From the NCBI GenBank assembly GCA_002104535.1, contig NBOG01000006.1, positions 126,383 to 190,382 on the forward strand: a stretch of 64,000 nucleotides of DNA. The letters run 5' to 3'. How positions within the stretch are numbered: position 1 is the stretch's first letter; every line of letters begins with the position of its first letter. This document shows, piece by piece, positions 18,470 through 27,357 of this stretch. Origin of the DNA: Cognaticolwellia sediminilitoris. Lineage in GTDB: Bacteria; Pseudomonadota; Gammaproteobacteria; Enterobacterales; Alteromonadaceae. Position numbers and translations under genes: made by a program. The notes under the pieces were generated by a model. That model was not told where the DNA came from. It did not search any database and was given only the letters and a program-made list of their open reading frames with translations.

Positions 18470-20248
18470 TTACTTTCCACCTAAATCAATCTTTTGTAAT
18501 TTTTTTGTTTCAACATATTCAATAATTAATTGTTCTAACATTGACAGTGGCATTGAACCATTTTTTAATACTTGATCATGAAACTCTCTTAAATCAAATG
18601 TTTCACCTAACTCCAACTCAGCCATTTTTCGGAGTTTTTTAATGGTTAACTCGCCCATTTTATAAGACAAAGCCTGACTTGGCCAAGAAATGTAACGGTC
18701 AATTTCAGTTTTAACATTATGCAGTGATAAGGCGGTATTATCTGCTAAGTAGTTCATAGCTTGTGCTCTACTCCAGCCTTTTGCATGCATACCAGTATCT
18801 ACCACTAATCGACAAGCTCTCCACATCTCGTAAGTTAATCGGCCAAAGTCGCTATAGGGACTTTGGTAAAAGCCAGCTTCTATGCCCAAGAATTCTGAAT
18901 AAAGTCCCCAACCTTCTCCAAATGCTGATATATAGGTATTATTTCTAAATTTAGGTACATCTTTCATTTCCCGAGCTAGTGAGCCCTGCAAATGATGACC
19001 GGGTACTGCTTCATGTAGAGTCAACGCTTCCAATACATACAGTGGTCGGCGATCTAATCGGTAAGTGTTGACCCAATAGTTACCTGGCTGGTCATCACGA
19101 GACGGACCTGAGTAGCGACCGGTGGTATATTTAGGTGCAATATTCGCAGGGACTTCTATCACTCCATAAGGAGTACGCGGTAGGGTTTTAAAAAACTTTG
19201 GTAGTTGAGCGTCCATTTTTTTAGCAATAAATGACGCTTCTTTTAATAAGCCCTCAGCACTAGTAGCATAGAACTGTTTATCGGTACGTAAGAAGTGAAC
19301 AAATTCTGCAAAAGTACCGGCAAAACCTAGTTTTTTTATTATTGCATCCATTTCTAGTCTGATACGACGAACTTCTTTTAACCCTGTTTCGTGCACGTCA
19401 TCAACAGTTATGTCTAGCGTAGTGTAGTGCTGTAACCTATTCAGATAATAAGCATCGCCATTAGGTAAAGAGCTAGCGGCGATATTATCCCTAGCATTGG
19501 GTTGGTAACGATTAACCATATAGTCATAATACTTTTGATAGCTAGGCATAACTGTATTCAAAATGATGCCTTTTGCTTCAGTTTGTAATGTTTGCGTTAA
19601 CTCTGCAGTAAAGTGCTCAGGCATTTTTTCGAAAGGTTGATAATAAGTACTTGTTGTCGCGTCGGTTTTTATAAATGCTTTAATCGACTCTTCAAAACCT
19701 TGCAGCACTACTTTTGGTTGAGTTATTCCAGCATCAATACCTTTATCCATCCAGTACATTTGTTGAGTAAAGTAATTTGGCAGTGCAGTTAATCTTGCTA
19801 AATAATCACGATAGTCTTGTTCTGTGTTAAAGCTCACTTGGCGATTAATTCTGCTTATCCAAACATGAAAGCCAGACTCTGCCGTTAAAGGCATGTAATG
19901 TTCGTTATTGGTATAATTATCGAGTTGATTTTTTATTGTGTAGGCCAGTACTGCATGATTAATCGATTCATCTGAATTGAGTTTTTCAGTTTTAATCTGT
20001 GTTAGTTTTTGGTAGATCGTACTTAAATCCAAGTGTTGCTTTTTAAGGTTATCTGGAGATAAATCAGGCAAAAGGCGATTTGTAGCTCCAGCTTTATCTA
20101 GATTAAATGGACTTTGTTGTTCTTTAAATTGCTGGTAATCACTAATAACCTGCTCGAGATCTTGATTTTCAGTACTGATTTTAGATTTTGTAGACTGGCA
20201 TGCCACAAGGAAAAATAAGGTAAATATCACAATTGAAAGCGTTTTCAT
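18470..20248 (-). CDS. DUF885 family lipoprotein, putative metallopeptidase
   Basis: 592 residues from ATG 20248; a TTG 12 bases earlier is a poorer start. A lipoprotein signal (MKTLSIVIFTLFFLVAC, lipobox LVAC) anchors it in the envelope. The DUF885 domain has the HEAVPGHHLQG motif, an HExxH-like zinc site variant shared by the family, with downstream FGEGWGLYSE, WRACRLVVDTGMHAKGWSR and EIDRYISWPSQALSYKMGE. A peptidase or carboxypeptidase role is presumed for the family. A second, secreted paralogue lies at 44759-46501. Its 3' end is overlapped by the antisense riboswitch transcript if that runs past 18470. Confidence 0.85.
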   Translation of the reverse strand: MKTLSIVIFTLFFLVACQSTKSKISTENQDLEQVISDYQQFKEQQSPFNLDKAGATNRLLPDLSPDNLKKQHLDLSTIYQKLTQIKTEKLNSDESINHAVLAYTIKNQLDNYTNNEHYMPLTAESGFHVWISRINRQVSFNTEQDYRDYLARLTALPNYFTQQMYWMDKGIDAGITQPKVVLQGFEESIKAFIKTDATTSTYYQPFEKMPEHFTAELTQTLQTEAKGIILNTVMPSYQKYYDYMVNRYQPNARDNIAASSLPNGDAYYLNRLQHYTTLDITVDDVHETGLKEVRRIRLEMDAIIKKLGFAGTFAEFVHFLRTDKQFYATSAEGLLKEASFIAKKMDAQLPKFFKTLPRTPYGVIEVPANIAPKYTTGRYSGPSRDDQPGNYWVNTYRLDRRPLYVLEALTLHEAVPGHHLQGSLAREMKDVPKFRNNTYISAFGEGWGLYSEFLGIEAGFYQSPYSDFGRLTYEMWRACRLVVDTGMHAKGWSRAQAMNYLADNTALSLHNVKTEIDRYISWPSQALSYKMGELTIKKLRKMAELELGETFDLREFHDQVLKNGSMPLSMLEQLIIEYVETKKLQKIDLGGK

Positions 20249-20477
20249 TTTATATCTCAATGATAAATTAAGTACGAATTGACTAGATTAATACCATAAC
20301 AAAACCTAAGTTTTAATACAGTGAATATTTATATGCTGTAAGAATTGCACTTTAGGTACATTTTATCGGACTTATTGATGATTTTAACCATTTTATTATA
20401 GCGTTTTTAAGTAAATTACTAGAGAATGACATACCAGCTATTATTGTAGCGAATGTTGTAGGTTGAAGGTTGGAATA

Positions 20478-21491
20478 GTGCAGTATCGAGATTCCATAGA
20501 AAAGTCTGAGCAAATAATGCATGCCGCCATAAAGCAATTACAATTATGGCATATACCTTCGACGCCAATTAATTATGCCGTTTGTTATAGTTACCTCTCT
20601 AAAAACTCCAAACAACTTAATGCTGTCATTGAAAAAAAAATAGCCAGTGGTAAACCTTTCGATAACTTTTTTTTAGAAGAAGTCTATCGTGCTTATGTTC
20701 TAGGTCAAAGCGCGTTTCGTACTGAGCTGATTGAAGATCTCGATGATGTTTTGGTTGATATAGAATCAAATAATAAGAAATCTTCACAATGCACAAAGCG
20801 TTTAGTGTCCGAACTGGATACAAATATTGCGAGTTTAAAGTCTACAGACAGGCATGAAGTATATAACGCGATTAAAAACATACGTAAAACGACTCAGCAA
20901 TTTAAGCTTGAGCAAGAAAAATTGGCGAATCAATTACTGCTAACCAAAAAATCAACTAACGCTTTACGATCAGAATTAGACGACGTAAAAAAAGAAATTT
21001 ACTTAGATCCACTTACCGGACTTTATAATCGTAAATCAATGACCAAACATTTAGAGCTTTGGTTATCTGAAGATCCTGCGAAAAAAGTTGCAGCTATCGT
21101 TATTAATATTGATCAATTTTCAAAAATAAACACACAATTAGGTCCTGTAATTAGTGACGTATTACTCAGTAAAATAGCAAATAAGGTTAACAGTTATGTC
21201 GGTGACAGTGGCTTGCCAATAAGGTCAGCTGGTGATGAGTTTTTAATTTTATTACCTGATGTTGAACGTTATATTGCCGGTGAAATTGCTGAAAAAATTC
21301 GTCAAGGTGTTGAAAAATTAAGATTTATTAGCAGTAAGTCAGGTAGTCGCTTACCTCCGATGACATTAAGTATTGGGGTCAATGATTATCACGTTGCCAC
21401 GAGTGCTAACGCAATTATTAATGAAACACGAGCACTAATAAATCAGGCAAATAAACCTTTAACAAATCATGTTAATGTTGCTAATAATTAG
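20478..21491 (+). CDS. Diguanylate cyclase (GGDEF) with an AGDEF active site
   Basis: 337 residues from GTG 20478, which has GAAGG about 9 bases upstream; an in-frame TTG at 20463 is less likely. The N-terminal 170 residues are helical, without membrane segments and with a coiled-coil-like stretch (about 130-175). They are followed by a GGDEF domain: DPLTGLYNRKSM (about 177-188), VINIDQFSKIN, and the signature SAGDEFLILLPD (AGDEF 251-255), then SIGVNDYH. The first Gly of the signature is replaced by Ala, a variant that can remain active. No EAL domain is present. It is soluble, makes c-di-GMP if active, and lies about 2 kb from the c-di-GMP riboswitch. Confidence 0.85.
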   Translation: MQYRDSIEKSEQIMHAAIKQLQLWHIPSTPINYAVCYSYLSKNSKQLNAVIEKKIASGKPFDNFFLEEVYRAYVLGQSAFRTELIEDLDDVLVDIESNNKKSSQCTKRLVSELDTNIASLKSTDRHEVYNAIKNIRKTTQQFKLEQEKLANQLLLTKKSTNALRSELDDVKKEIYLDPLTGLYNRKSMTKHLELWLSEDPAKKVAAIVINIDQFSKINTQLGPVISDVLLSKIANKVNSYVGDSGLPIRSAGDEFLILLPDVERYIAGEIAEKIRQGVEKLRFISSKSGSRLPPMTLSIGVNDYHVATSANAIINETRALINQANKPLTNHVNVANN

Positions 21492-21527
21492 CATTGTTGA
21501 TGTAAAACGCTGCCGATCTATTTACGG

Positions 21528-21989
21528 TTAACTAAGTTCATTGATGAGCTCGGTGAGCGTTTTTTCTGAAAATACCTTGATACCGTTTGCTCGAAGTAGT
21601 TGCGTTGTTATACCTTCTCCAGCTATTTTTTCTCGGCAAAATTTTCCATTATAAATAGTTGAGCTACCACAAGAAGGACTCGACTCTTTTAATAATGCGT
21701 AGCGAACACCTTGTTCCTTGCATAGTTGTAATGCTCGATTTGCGCCTAGTGTAAACGCTTGAGTGACATCTTGACCGTTGATAGTTGTGACCGCTATTTT
21801 TTCGCCAACAAACTGAATTTCTGCCGGAGCTCTCGGCGTCGATAAACCACCAGCCATTTCAGGACATATTACAACCAAACGTTGTTCGTTTTGCCAACGC
21901 GCCAAAGTACTATTGACCAATAAATTATCACCACCATCATACCTGACTTTATTACCTAAAAAGCAACTGCTGATAAGAACCTTCTCCAT
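21528..21989 (-). CDS. DUF523 (YbbK-like) family protein
   Basis: 153 residues. DUF523 signatures: VLISSCFLGNKVRYDGG with the conserved Cys, VVICPEMAGGLSTPRAPAEI, and YALLKESSPSCGSSTIYNGKF with its SPSCG Cys motif. The arrangement of conserved Cys residues suggests metal or cluster binding; the function is unestablished to my knowledge. It forms a minus-strand pair with the next gene. Confidence 0.88.
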   Translation of the reverse strand: MEKVLISSCFLGNKVRYDGGDNLLVNSTLARWQNEQRLVVICPEMAGGLSTPRAPAEIQFVGEKIAVTTINGQDVTQAFTLGANRALQLCKEQGVRYALLKESSPSCGSSTIYNGKFCREKIAGEGITTQLLRANGIKVFSEKTLTELINELS

Positions 21990-22036
21990 CTTTTATATCC
22001 CTGATGTTTATAAGTCGTACTAATTACATAGAAACC

Positions 22037-22342
22037 CTAAGCTAACAAGCGCTTAATAGCTTGCAAACCTGGTCTATCTTGCTCGGTAACACATTCTATC
22101 CAACAGGCGTGGCTGTATTCTTCAAAATTTAATAAAAATTCATAATCATTATATTTAACTCTCAAACAATAGAGGTCGGCACCTTTTATGACTTCTAATT
22201 TTGTCGCTCCGGTTGTTTGTAAAATATACTCTATTATTTTTTGGTTATCGTCTAAAGTCCATTGGATATTAAATTTAAGCTGTAGTGCTGATGAATTGAT
22301 CTCGTCAATGTTGGTGGTTTTAATTTCTGTATTAATTAACAT
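22037..22342 (-). CDS. Small conserved-looking protein, possibly DUF3630
   Basis: 101 residues, soluble, no signal peptide. It contains LQLKFNIQWTLDDNQKIIEYILQTTGATKLEVIKGADL then YEFLLNFEEYSHACWIECVTEQDR, an alternating beta/alpha pattern. Size and pattern recall DUF3630 proteins of Vibrio/Colwellia, but I cannot confirm that. It lies 47 bases upstream of the DUF523 gene on the same strand and is divergent from the cytochrome c gene. Confidence 0.6.
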   Translation of the reverse strand: MLINTEIKTTNIDEINSSALQLKFNIQWTLDDNQKIIEYILQTTGATKLEVIKGADLYCLRVKYNDYEFLLNFEEYSHACWIECVTEQDRPGLQAIKRLLA

Positions 22343-22513
22343 GTAATTTCTTTTTGGTTAAATTAGTGGCTCAATATTAAGCTAACACCTGAAAATATAA
22401 GATAAATTTTAATATCTTATTACGGATAAAAAAACCAACGACAAGCGTTTGTTTTTTACATATAATCAAAGAAGGATCCTTTAAAAATTATTTACTAAAG
22501 AGAGATTATATCT

Positions 22514-22813
22514 ATGAAAAAAATTACTTTAGCTGTTGCTGCTACTGTTATGATGGCTTCACCAGCCTTCGCTGGTGATCCAGCTGCCGGCAAATCAAAA
22601 TCTGCTATGTGTGCCGCGTGTCATGGTGCTGCTGGTATTTCTGCTGTACCTATGTACCCAAATTTAGCTGGCCAAAAAGAAGCATATTTAGCTAAGCAAT
22701 TAAAAGATTTTAAATCGGGCAGCCGTAAAGATCCAGTAATGGCGCCTATGGCTATGGCATTATCTGATGAAGATGTTGCTAACATTTCAGCATACTACGC
22801 AAGCCTTAAGTAA
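22514..22813 (+). CDS. Small periplasmic monohaem cytochrome c
   Basis: 99 residues. A Sec signal peptide ends at AFAGDPAAG. It has a single haem motif CAACH (about residues 34-38), the [23 protein letters not shown] segment with its conserved Pro/Tyr pattern, and a distal Met in the [13 protein letters not shown] region. This is the class I / cytochrome c553-c4-half type, an electron shuttle of the periplasm. A good AGAGAGA ribosome-binding site precedes the ATG, and a strong terminator follows. It is monocistronic. Confidence 0.9.
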   Translation: MKKITLAVAATVMMASPAFAGDPAAGKSKSAMCAACHGAAGISAVPMYPNLAGQKEAYLAKQLKDFKSGSRKDPVMAPMAMALSDEDVANISAYYASLK

Positions 22814-22885
22814 CATTAAGCTTGCCTAAAGTTTCGTGATCTCACACTAAGTAAGTTCATTAGGTTAGTGAAGTCACAGGAACAT

Positions 22886-22912
22886 AAAAAAGCGCTTAAT
22901 TGCGCTTTTTTT
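22886..22912. terminator. Bidirectional terminator between cytochrome c and recQ
   Basis: AAAAAAGCGC-ttaatt-GCGCTTTTTTT: a short GC stem flanked by A and T runs on both sides, between converging genes. Confidence 0.88.
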
Positions 22913-22932
22913 GTCTGTAACCGCTGAGTTAT

Positions 22933-24759
22933 TTAATCTTGGTGCTGTTTAATTAACGATAAAAATGGTTCACCGTAGCGAGCAAGTTTAGTATCGCCAA
23001 TGCCGCTTATATTGAGCATTTGTCTTGATGTCATCGGTTTAACTCGGGCTAACTCTGATAATGTAGCATCGTTGAAAACAATAAACGGCGCTATATCTTC
23101 AAGTGCAGCTATATCTTTTCGCAACGCTCGTAACTTAGCAAAAAGCGCCCTATCATAAACTTTTTCATGCTTATTACGTTGCCAATAACTGGCTTTTTGC
23201 AAGCGAGGTGTCGCTAACATCAGCGGTTGCTGACCTTTTAACACCAACCCTGCCGCCTGTGTAAGACATAAGTTAGACTGTGCAGCAATATCTTGCTGCA
23301 AATAGCCTAAATGGATAAGCTGTCGCACGATAGAGAACCAATAGCCAGGGGTTTTATCACTACCGATGCCAAACGTAGACACTTTATCGTGACCTAGCTG
23401 GACAATTTTTTCATTCAACTCAGCACGCAATACGGCAACGACATGTTCAACATCGCCACTTTCTTTAATTCTAAATACACAAGACAGCACCTTTTGCGCC
23501 GCTTCTGTGGCGTCAAACTGGCTTGGTGGATCTAAGCAAATATCACAGTTGCCACAACCTTGTTCGGTAAACTCAGCAAAATAGTTTAAAACCACTCTGC
23601 GTCGACAAGTTTGTGCATCAACAAAGCCTCGCATGGCTTGAAAACGTTGTAATTCGACATTCACTCGTTGTTCGTTTTCGCCTTCTGAGATGCGTTTACT
23701 AATGCGTTCAACATCTTTTTCATCATATAGAAATAGTGCTTCAGCCGGTAAGCCATCTCGACCAGCACGGCCAATTTCTTGGTAATAAGACTCTAATGTC
23801 TTTGGCGGCTCATAATGAATAACAAAGCGCACATTAGATTTATTAATACCGAGTCCAAAAGCGATGGTTGCGACCACAATTTGTACATCGTCTTTGGCAA
23901 ACTTATCTTGAATGATATTGCGAATATCTGACTCTAATCCGGCATGGTAGGCCGCGCAATTAATGCCGGCTCCGGCTAATCGCTTAGCTAGCTTTTCTAC
24001 TTGCCAACGACTATTGCAATAAATAATGCCGCATTCATCTTTACGTTTACTGATATAGCCAATAATTTGTTGCTCACCCTGATATTTTTCAGCCAAGGTA
24101 AAACGAATATTGGGGCGGTCAAAACTATCAAGATGAATATAAGGGTCGTGTAATGCTAATTGTTGCAATATGTCACGACGGGTTGTGACATCAGCTGTTG
24201 CCGTTAATGCCATTACTGGCACGTGAGGAAAGTTTTGTTTTAACAGGTGTAATTGCGTGTATGCGGGGCGAAAATCGTGGCCCCATTGTGAAATACAATG
24301 TGCTTCATCAATGGCAAAAAGGCTGATGTTAAGTTGTGATAAGCCCTGGATAAAATAATAGTTCTTTAGTCGTTCTGGTGCGACATAAAGTAATTTGATT
24401 TCTCCCTGACCTAGGCGTTTGAAAATATCATTAATAGTTTCTGTATCAAGCGATGAATTCACATAAGCGGCTGATATGCCTTGTCGTACTAGACCGTCAA
24501 CTTGATCTTTCATCAAGGCAATTAACGGTGATACAACAATAGTAACGCCCGGCATTATGGTCGCGGGCAATTGATAACACATTGACTTGCCGCCACCTGT
24601 TGGCATTAATACTAAACTGTCTCTACCTTCAAGCGCATGGTTAATAATTTCTTCTTGGCCAGAACGAAATGTCTGATAACCAAAATGATGTTTCAGCGCG
24701 TCGGTTAATATTGTTGAGGAAATAGCTTGCAACAGACAGTCTTCTTTGGAGGAAATCAA
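22933..24759 (-). CDS. recQ: ATP-dependent DNA helicase RecQ
   Basis: 3'-5' superfamily 2 helicase of recombination and fork repair. 608 residues from the longest start. Motif Ia-III landmarks: Walker A TGGGKS (54-59), [22 protein letters not shown]; then the helicase C domain with [12 protein letters not shown]. The RQC zinc site ([10 protein letters not shown]...CGNCDIC) and a C-terminal HRDC domain (about 530-600) complete the classical form. No ATG lies at the 5' end; candidate starts are TTG 24759 and TTG 24732, neither with a clear ribosome-binding site, so the start is uncertain. No LexA-type box was seen upstream. Confidence 0.95.
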   Translation of the reverse strand: MISSKEDCLLQAISSTILTDALKHHFGYQTFRSGQEEIINHALEGRDSLVLMPTGGGKSMCYQLPATIMPGVTIVVSPLIALMKDQVDGLVRQGISAAYVNSSLDTETINDIFKRLGQGEIKLLYVAPERLKNYYFIQGLSQLNISLFAIDEAHCISQWGHDFRPAYTQLHLLKQNFPHVPVMALTATADVTTRRDILQQLALHDPYIHLDSFDRPNIRFTLAEKYQGEQQIIGYISKRKDECGIIYCNSRWQVEKLAKRLAGAGINCAAYHAGLESDIRNIIQDKFAKDDVQIVVATIAFGLGINKSNVRFVIHYEPPKTLESYYQEIGRAGRDGLPAEALFLYDEKDVERISKRISEGENEQRVNVELQRFQAMRGFVDAQTCRRRVVLNYFAEFTEQGCGNCDICLDPPSQFDATEAAQKVLSCVFRIKESGDVEHVVAVLRAELNEKIVQLGHDKVSTFGIGSDKTPGYWFSIVRQLIHLGYLQQDIAAQSNLCLTQAAGLVLKGQQPLMLATPRLQKASYWQRNKHEKVYDRALFAKLRALRKDIAALEDIAPFIVFNDATLSELARVKPMTSRQMLNISGIGDTKLARYGEPFLSLIKQHQD

Positions 24760-24979
24760 TTCACATTTTAACTTAGTAACGGTGATGTGCGGAGGTTTTT
24801 TTTCAATATCGTCAAATATTTTGCTCTCGCTGATGATTCGAAAATAAATACAATCAGGTTTAAGCCTATTTTAAGTTAAGCTGATTTGAAAAATTGCTGC
24901 GGGTAGCAAATTTTCAGCGGTATCGATTAACATGCTGGTAGGTAGTTGAAATAAACAATGCTATTATTGCCGCTCTTTA

Positions 24980-25918
24980 ATGAACCTTAACCTGCAAGTT
25001 TATCCCATGCCAACATCTGAAAAATCCGCCCTTCGTGGTGGTATTATCTTTGCTATTAGTGCTTACACTATGTGGGGGGTTGCCCCATTATATTTCAAAT
25101 TAATTGATCATGTTAATGCTGACGAAATACTCGTTCATCGTGTTGTTTGGTCTACTATTTTATTGATGGTCGTGGTGTTGATGACTAAACGGTGGGATAA
25201 CTTTATTACCACCATCAGGCAACCGAAGGTAGTAGCGAAATTAACGATCACAGCAACATTTTTAGCAGTAAATTGGTTTTTATTTATTTGGGCAGTTAAC
25301 AATGACCATTTACTTGATGCCAGTTTAGGTTATTACATTAATCCACTTTTTAGCGTCGCATTAGGAGTCATCTTTTTAGGTGAACGTTTAAGACCTTGGC
25401 AGTTATTTGCTGTGGGGGTAGCGTTTGTTGGCGTGTTGATTCAGCTTATTATGATTGGCTCATTGCCAATAATCTCTTTAGCATTAGCCGGGACTTTTGG
25501 TACTTATGGCTTATTAAGAAAAAAAATGCCTTTAGATTCTTTTGTCGGCTTATTGATAGAGTCTTTAATGATGCTACCTATTGCTATGATTTATTGGATT
25601 GTGTTTTTAAAAACACAGACAACGAATATGTTTGAGAATGACATGTCGTTAAATGTGCTTCTGGTTTGTGCCGGAATAGTCACTACAGCACCTTTGCTTT
25701 GTTTTACAGCGGCAACTAAACGTATGACCTTGACTGCCTTGGGATTTTTTCAATACATTGGCCCAAGTATCATGTTTGTCTTAGCGACCTTCTACTACGA
25801 AGAGCCGTTGTATTTTGCAAAAATGATTACTTTTGCCTGTATTTGGACCGCTTTAGCAATATTTAGTTTTGATTCAATAAAGGCGAGAAAACGTGCCGTA
25901 ACGGCACCAATAGTTTAA
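24980..25918 (+). CDS. rarD: RarD-type EamA/DMT superfamily transporter
   Basis: 312 residues with about ten membrane helices, two EamA halves. The start ISAYTMWGVAPLYFKLIDHVNADEILVHRVVWS is the RarD signature, and ALGVIFLGERLRPWQ and FFQYIGPSIMFVLATFYYEEP are also typical. The family exports small molecules; RarD was named for chloramphenicol resistance but its substrate is not established. A second possible start is ATG 25007 (MPTSEKSALRG), which fits the E. coli length better; neither has a good ribosome-binding site. Confidence 0.88.
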   Translation: MNLNLQVYPMPTSEKSALRGGIIFAISAYTMWGVAPLYFKLIDHVNADEILVHRVVWSTILLMVVVLMTKRWDNFITTIRQPKVVAKLTITATFLAVNWFLFIWAVNNDHLLDASLGYYINPLFSVALGVIFLGERLRPWQLFAVGVAFVGVLIQLIMIGSLPIISLALAGTFGTYGLLRKKMPLDSFVGLLIESLMMLPIAMIYWIVFLKTQTTNMFENDMSLNVLLVCAGIVTTAPLLCFTAATKRMTLTALGFFQYIGPSIMFVLATFYYEEPLYFAKMITFACIWTALAIFSFDSIKARKRAVTAPIV

Positions 25919-26016
25919 CGATTATTACTTGATAGGTTATTGAGTTTACACATTGAATTAACCAAAGTTAGCATAAATCAATTGTGATACTTACAGTTCT
26001 ATAAACGCTAAATTAA

Positions 26017-26052
26017 AAAGCCGCTTATTAATTGTATTAATTAGGCGGCTTT
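26017..26052. terminator. Bidirectional terminator between rarD and the response-regulator gene
   Basis: AAAGCCGC pairs with GCGGCTTT, and inside it ATTAATT repeats on both sides extend the stem. A/T-rich flanks lie on both strands between converging genes. Confidence 0.85.
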
Positions 26053-26067
26053 AAATAATATACATTT

Positions 26068-27333
26068 TTAGGATTCTTCTTCGGCGCCATAAATGCTGAT
26101 TTGATTCCTGCCATTTTCTTTCGCATAGTAAAGTGCGCTATCAGCTAAGTTCATTTGTTTTTCTAATGCTTCTTGGCTATTGAAAATCACCCCTAAACTC
26201 ACGGAAAAGTTTATTTGTTGTTGTTCAAAGGCAATTTGAGCGACTGAAATTGAGCGACGAAAGTCATCAAGTCGATTGTATAATTGGTCTTCATCTAAAC
26301 CTGCAATTACAACTGCAAACTCTTCCCCACCTAATCTTGCAAATAACCCTTTACCAAAATGTTTGCGCAAATATAGTGAGAATGCTTTCAATATATGATC
26401 ACCGGCATCGTGGCCATAGTTATCATTAACTTTTTTAAAATAATCAATGTCTAATATTGCTAGCGCGTAAGGAGTACCCGTTTTAATATACTCGCTGATC
26501 CTGTGCTGTGCATCACGAATGAAAAATCTACGATTGGGTAAATCTGTTAAATAGTCGGTATTAGCCGCTTTTTGAATTTGTGCAATATTGCTTAAGTTTT
26601 CAATGTTTTGCGTAATTCGACAATAAAACTCTTCAGGACAAAACGGTTTTCTTAAAAAATCATCTGCACCATTTTTAATAAAACGCGCTGAGTGGATGCC
26701 ATTTTCAGCTCCAGAAATACCGATGATAGCCAGTTGATCTCGATGATATTTTTTACGAATTTCATTGGTTAAACCAATACCATCTAATACCGGCATTTCT
26801 AAATCAGTAATGACCATTTTAATATCGTCATGCTGTTGTAAAACCTCTAATGCTAATTGACCATTTTCAGCGACATAGACATTAAAATTTCGGCGTTTGA
26901 GTAATTCTACAATATGATTTCGTGCTGACAGAGAGTCATCAACAACTAACACGCCGTTTCCTTGATTGCTAAGCTGCCAATGTAAAATACGTTTCAAATA
27001 CAAAAAGGCTTGGCTATTTTCCTTTGGAATATAATCAATAACAGGATGGGATAAAATTTTCTGTCTCGTTAAATCATCCATTTTCCCAGTTAAAACAATA
27101 CTTGGAATACCGTGAGAGAGTACGCATTGAATGGCTTCACCATCATTAGCGTCGGGCAATGCATAATCTACAGTTGCGGCAAAAAAGTTATTTTTACCAC
27201 CTTGTAATAACGTTTCCACTTCAGCTAAGCTGGTGGCAACCGTTACCTGATAGTTAAGTGATTCGGCGATTTGTTTAATCACTCGTGCTATAGGTCGGCT
27301 GTCTTCAACCACCAGTAACTGCTTTGACATCAA
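26068..27333 (-). CDS. Double-receiver response regulator diguanylate cyclase
   Basis: 421 residues, soluble. Two receiver domains lie at about 5-120 (acceptor-like D56 in TVDYALPD) and about 127-245 (D177 in VITDLEMPVLDG, Lys in FLRKPF), followed by a GGDEF domain (about 258-418) with DYLTDLPNRRF, ILDIDYFKKVNDNYGHDAGD and an intact RLGGEEF (GGEEF 335-339). This is the PleD-like REC-REC-GGDEF layout. No RxxD inhibitory site precedes the signature, so product inhibition at the usual site may be lacking. Phosphorylation would regulate c-di-GMP synthesis; no partner kinase is adjacent. It lies 24 bases downstream of uvrD on the same strand and is probably co-transcribed. Confidence 0.9.
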   Translation of the reverse strand: MMSKQLLVVEDSRPIARVIKQIAESLNYQVTVATSLAEVETLLQGGKNNFFAATVDYALPDANDGEAIQCVLSHGIPSIVLTGKMDDLTRQKILSHPVIDYIPKENSQAFLYLKRILHWQLSNQGNGVLVVDDSLSARNHIVELLKRRNFNVYVAENGQLALEVLQQHDDIKMVITDLEMPVLDGIGLTNEIRKKYHRDQLAIIGISGAENGIHSARFIKNGADDFLRKPFCPEEFYCRITQNIENLSNIAQIQKAANTDYLTDLPNRRFFIRDAQHRISEYIKTGTPYALAILDIDYFKKVNDNYGHDAGDHILKAFSLYLRKHFGKGLFARLGGEEFAVVIAGLDEDQLYNRLDDFRRSISVAQIAFEQQQINFSVSLGVIFNSQEALEKQMNLADSALYYAKENGRNQISIYGAEEES

Positions 27334-27357
27334 TTTTCCTACTACTTTTTATTATTT

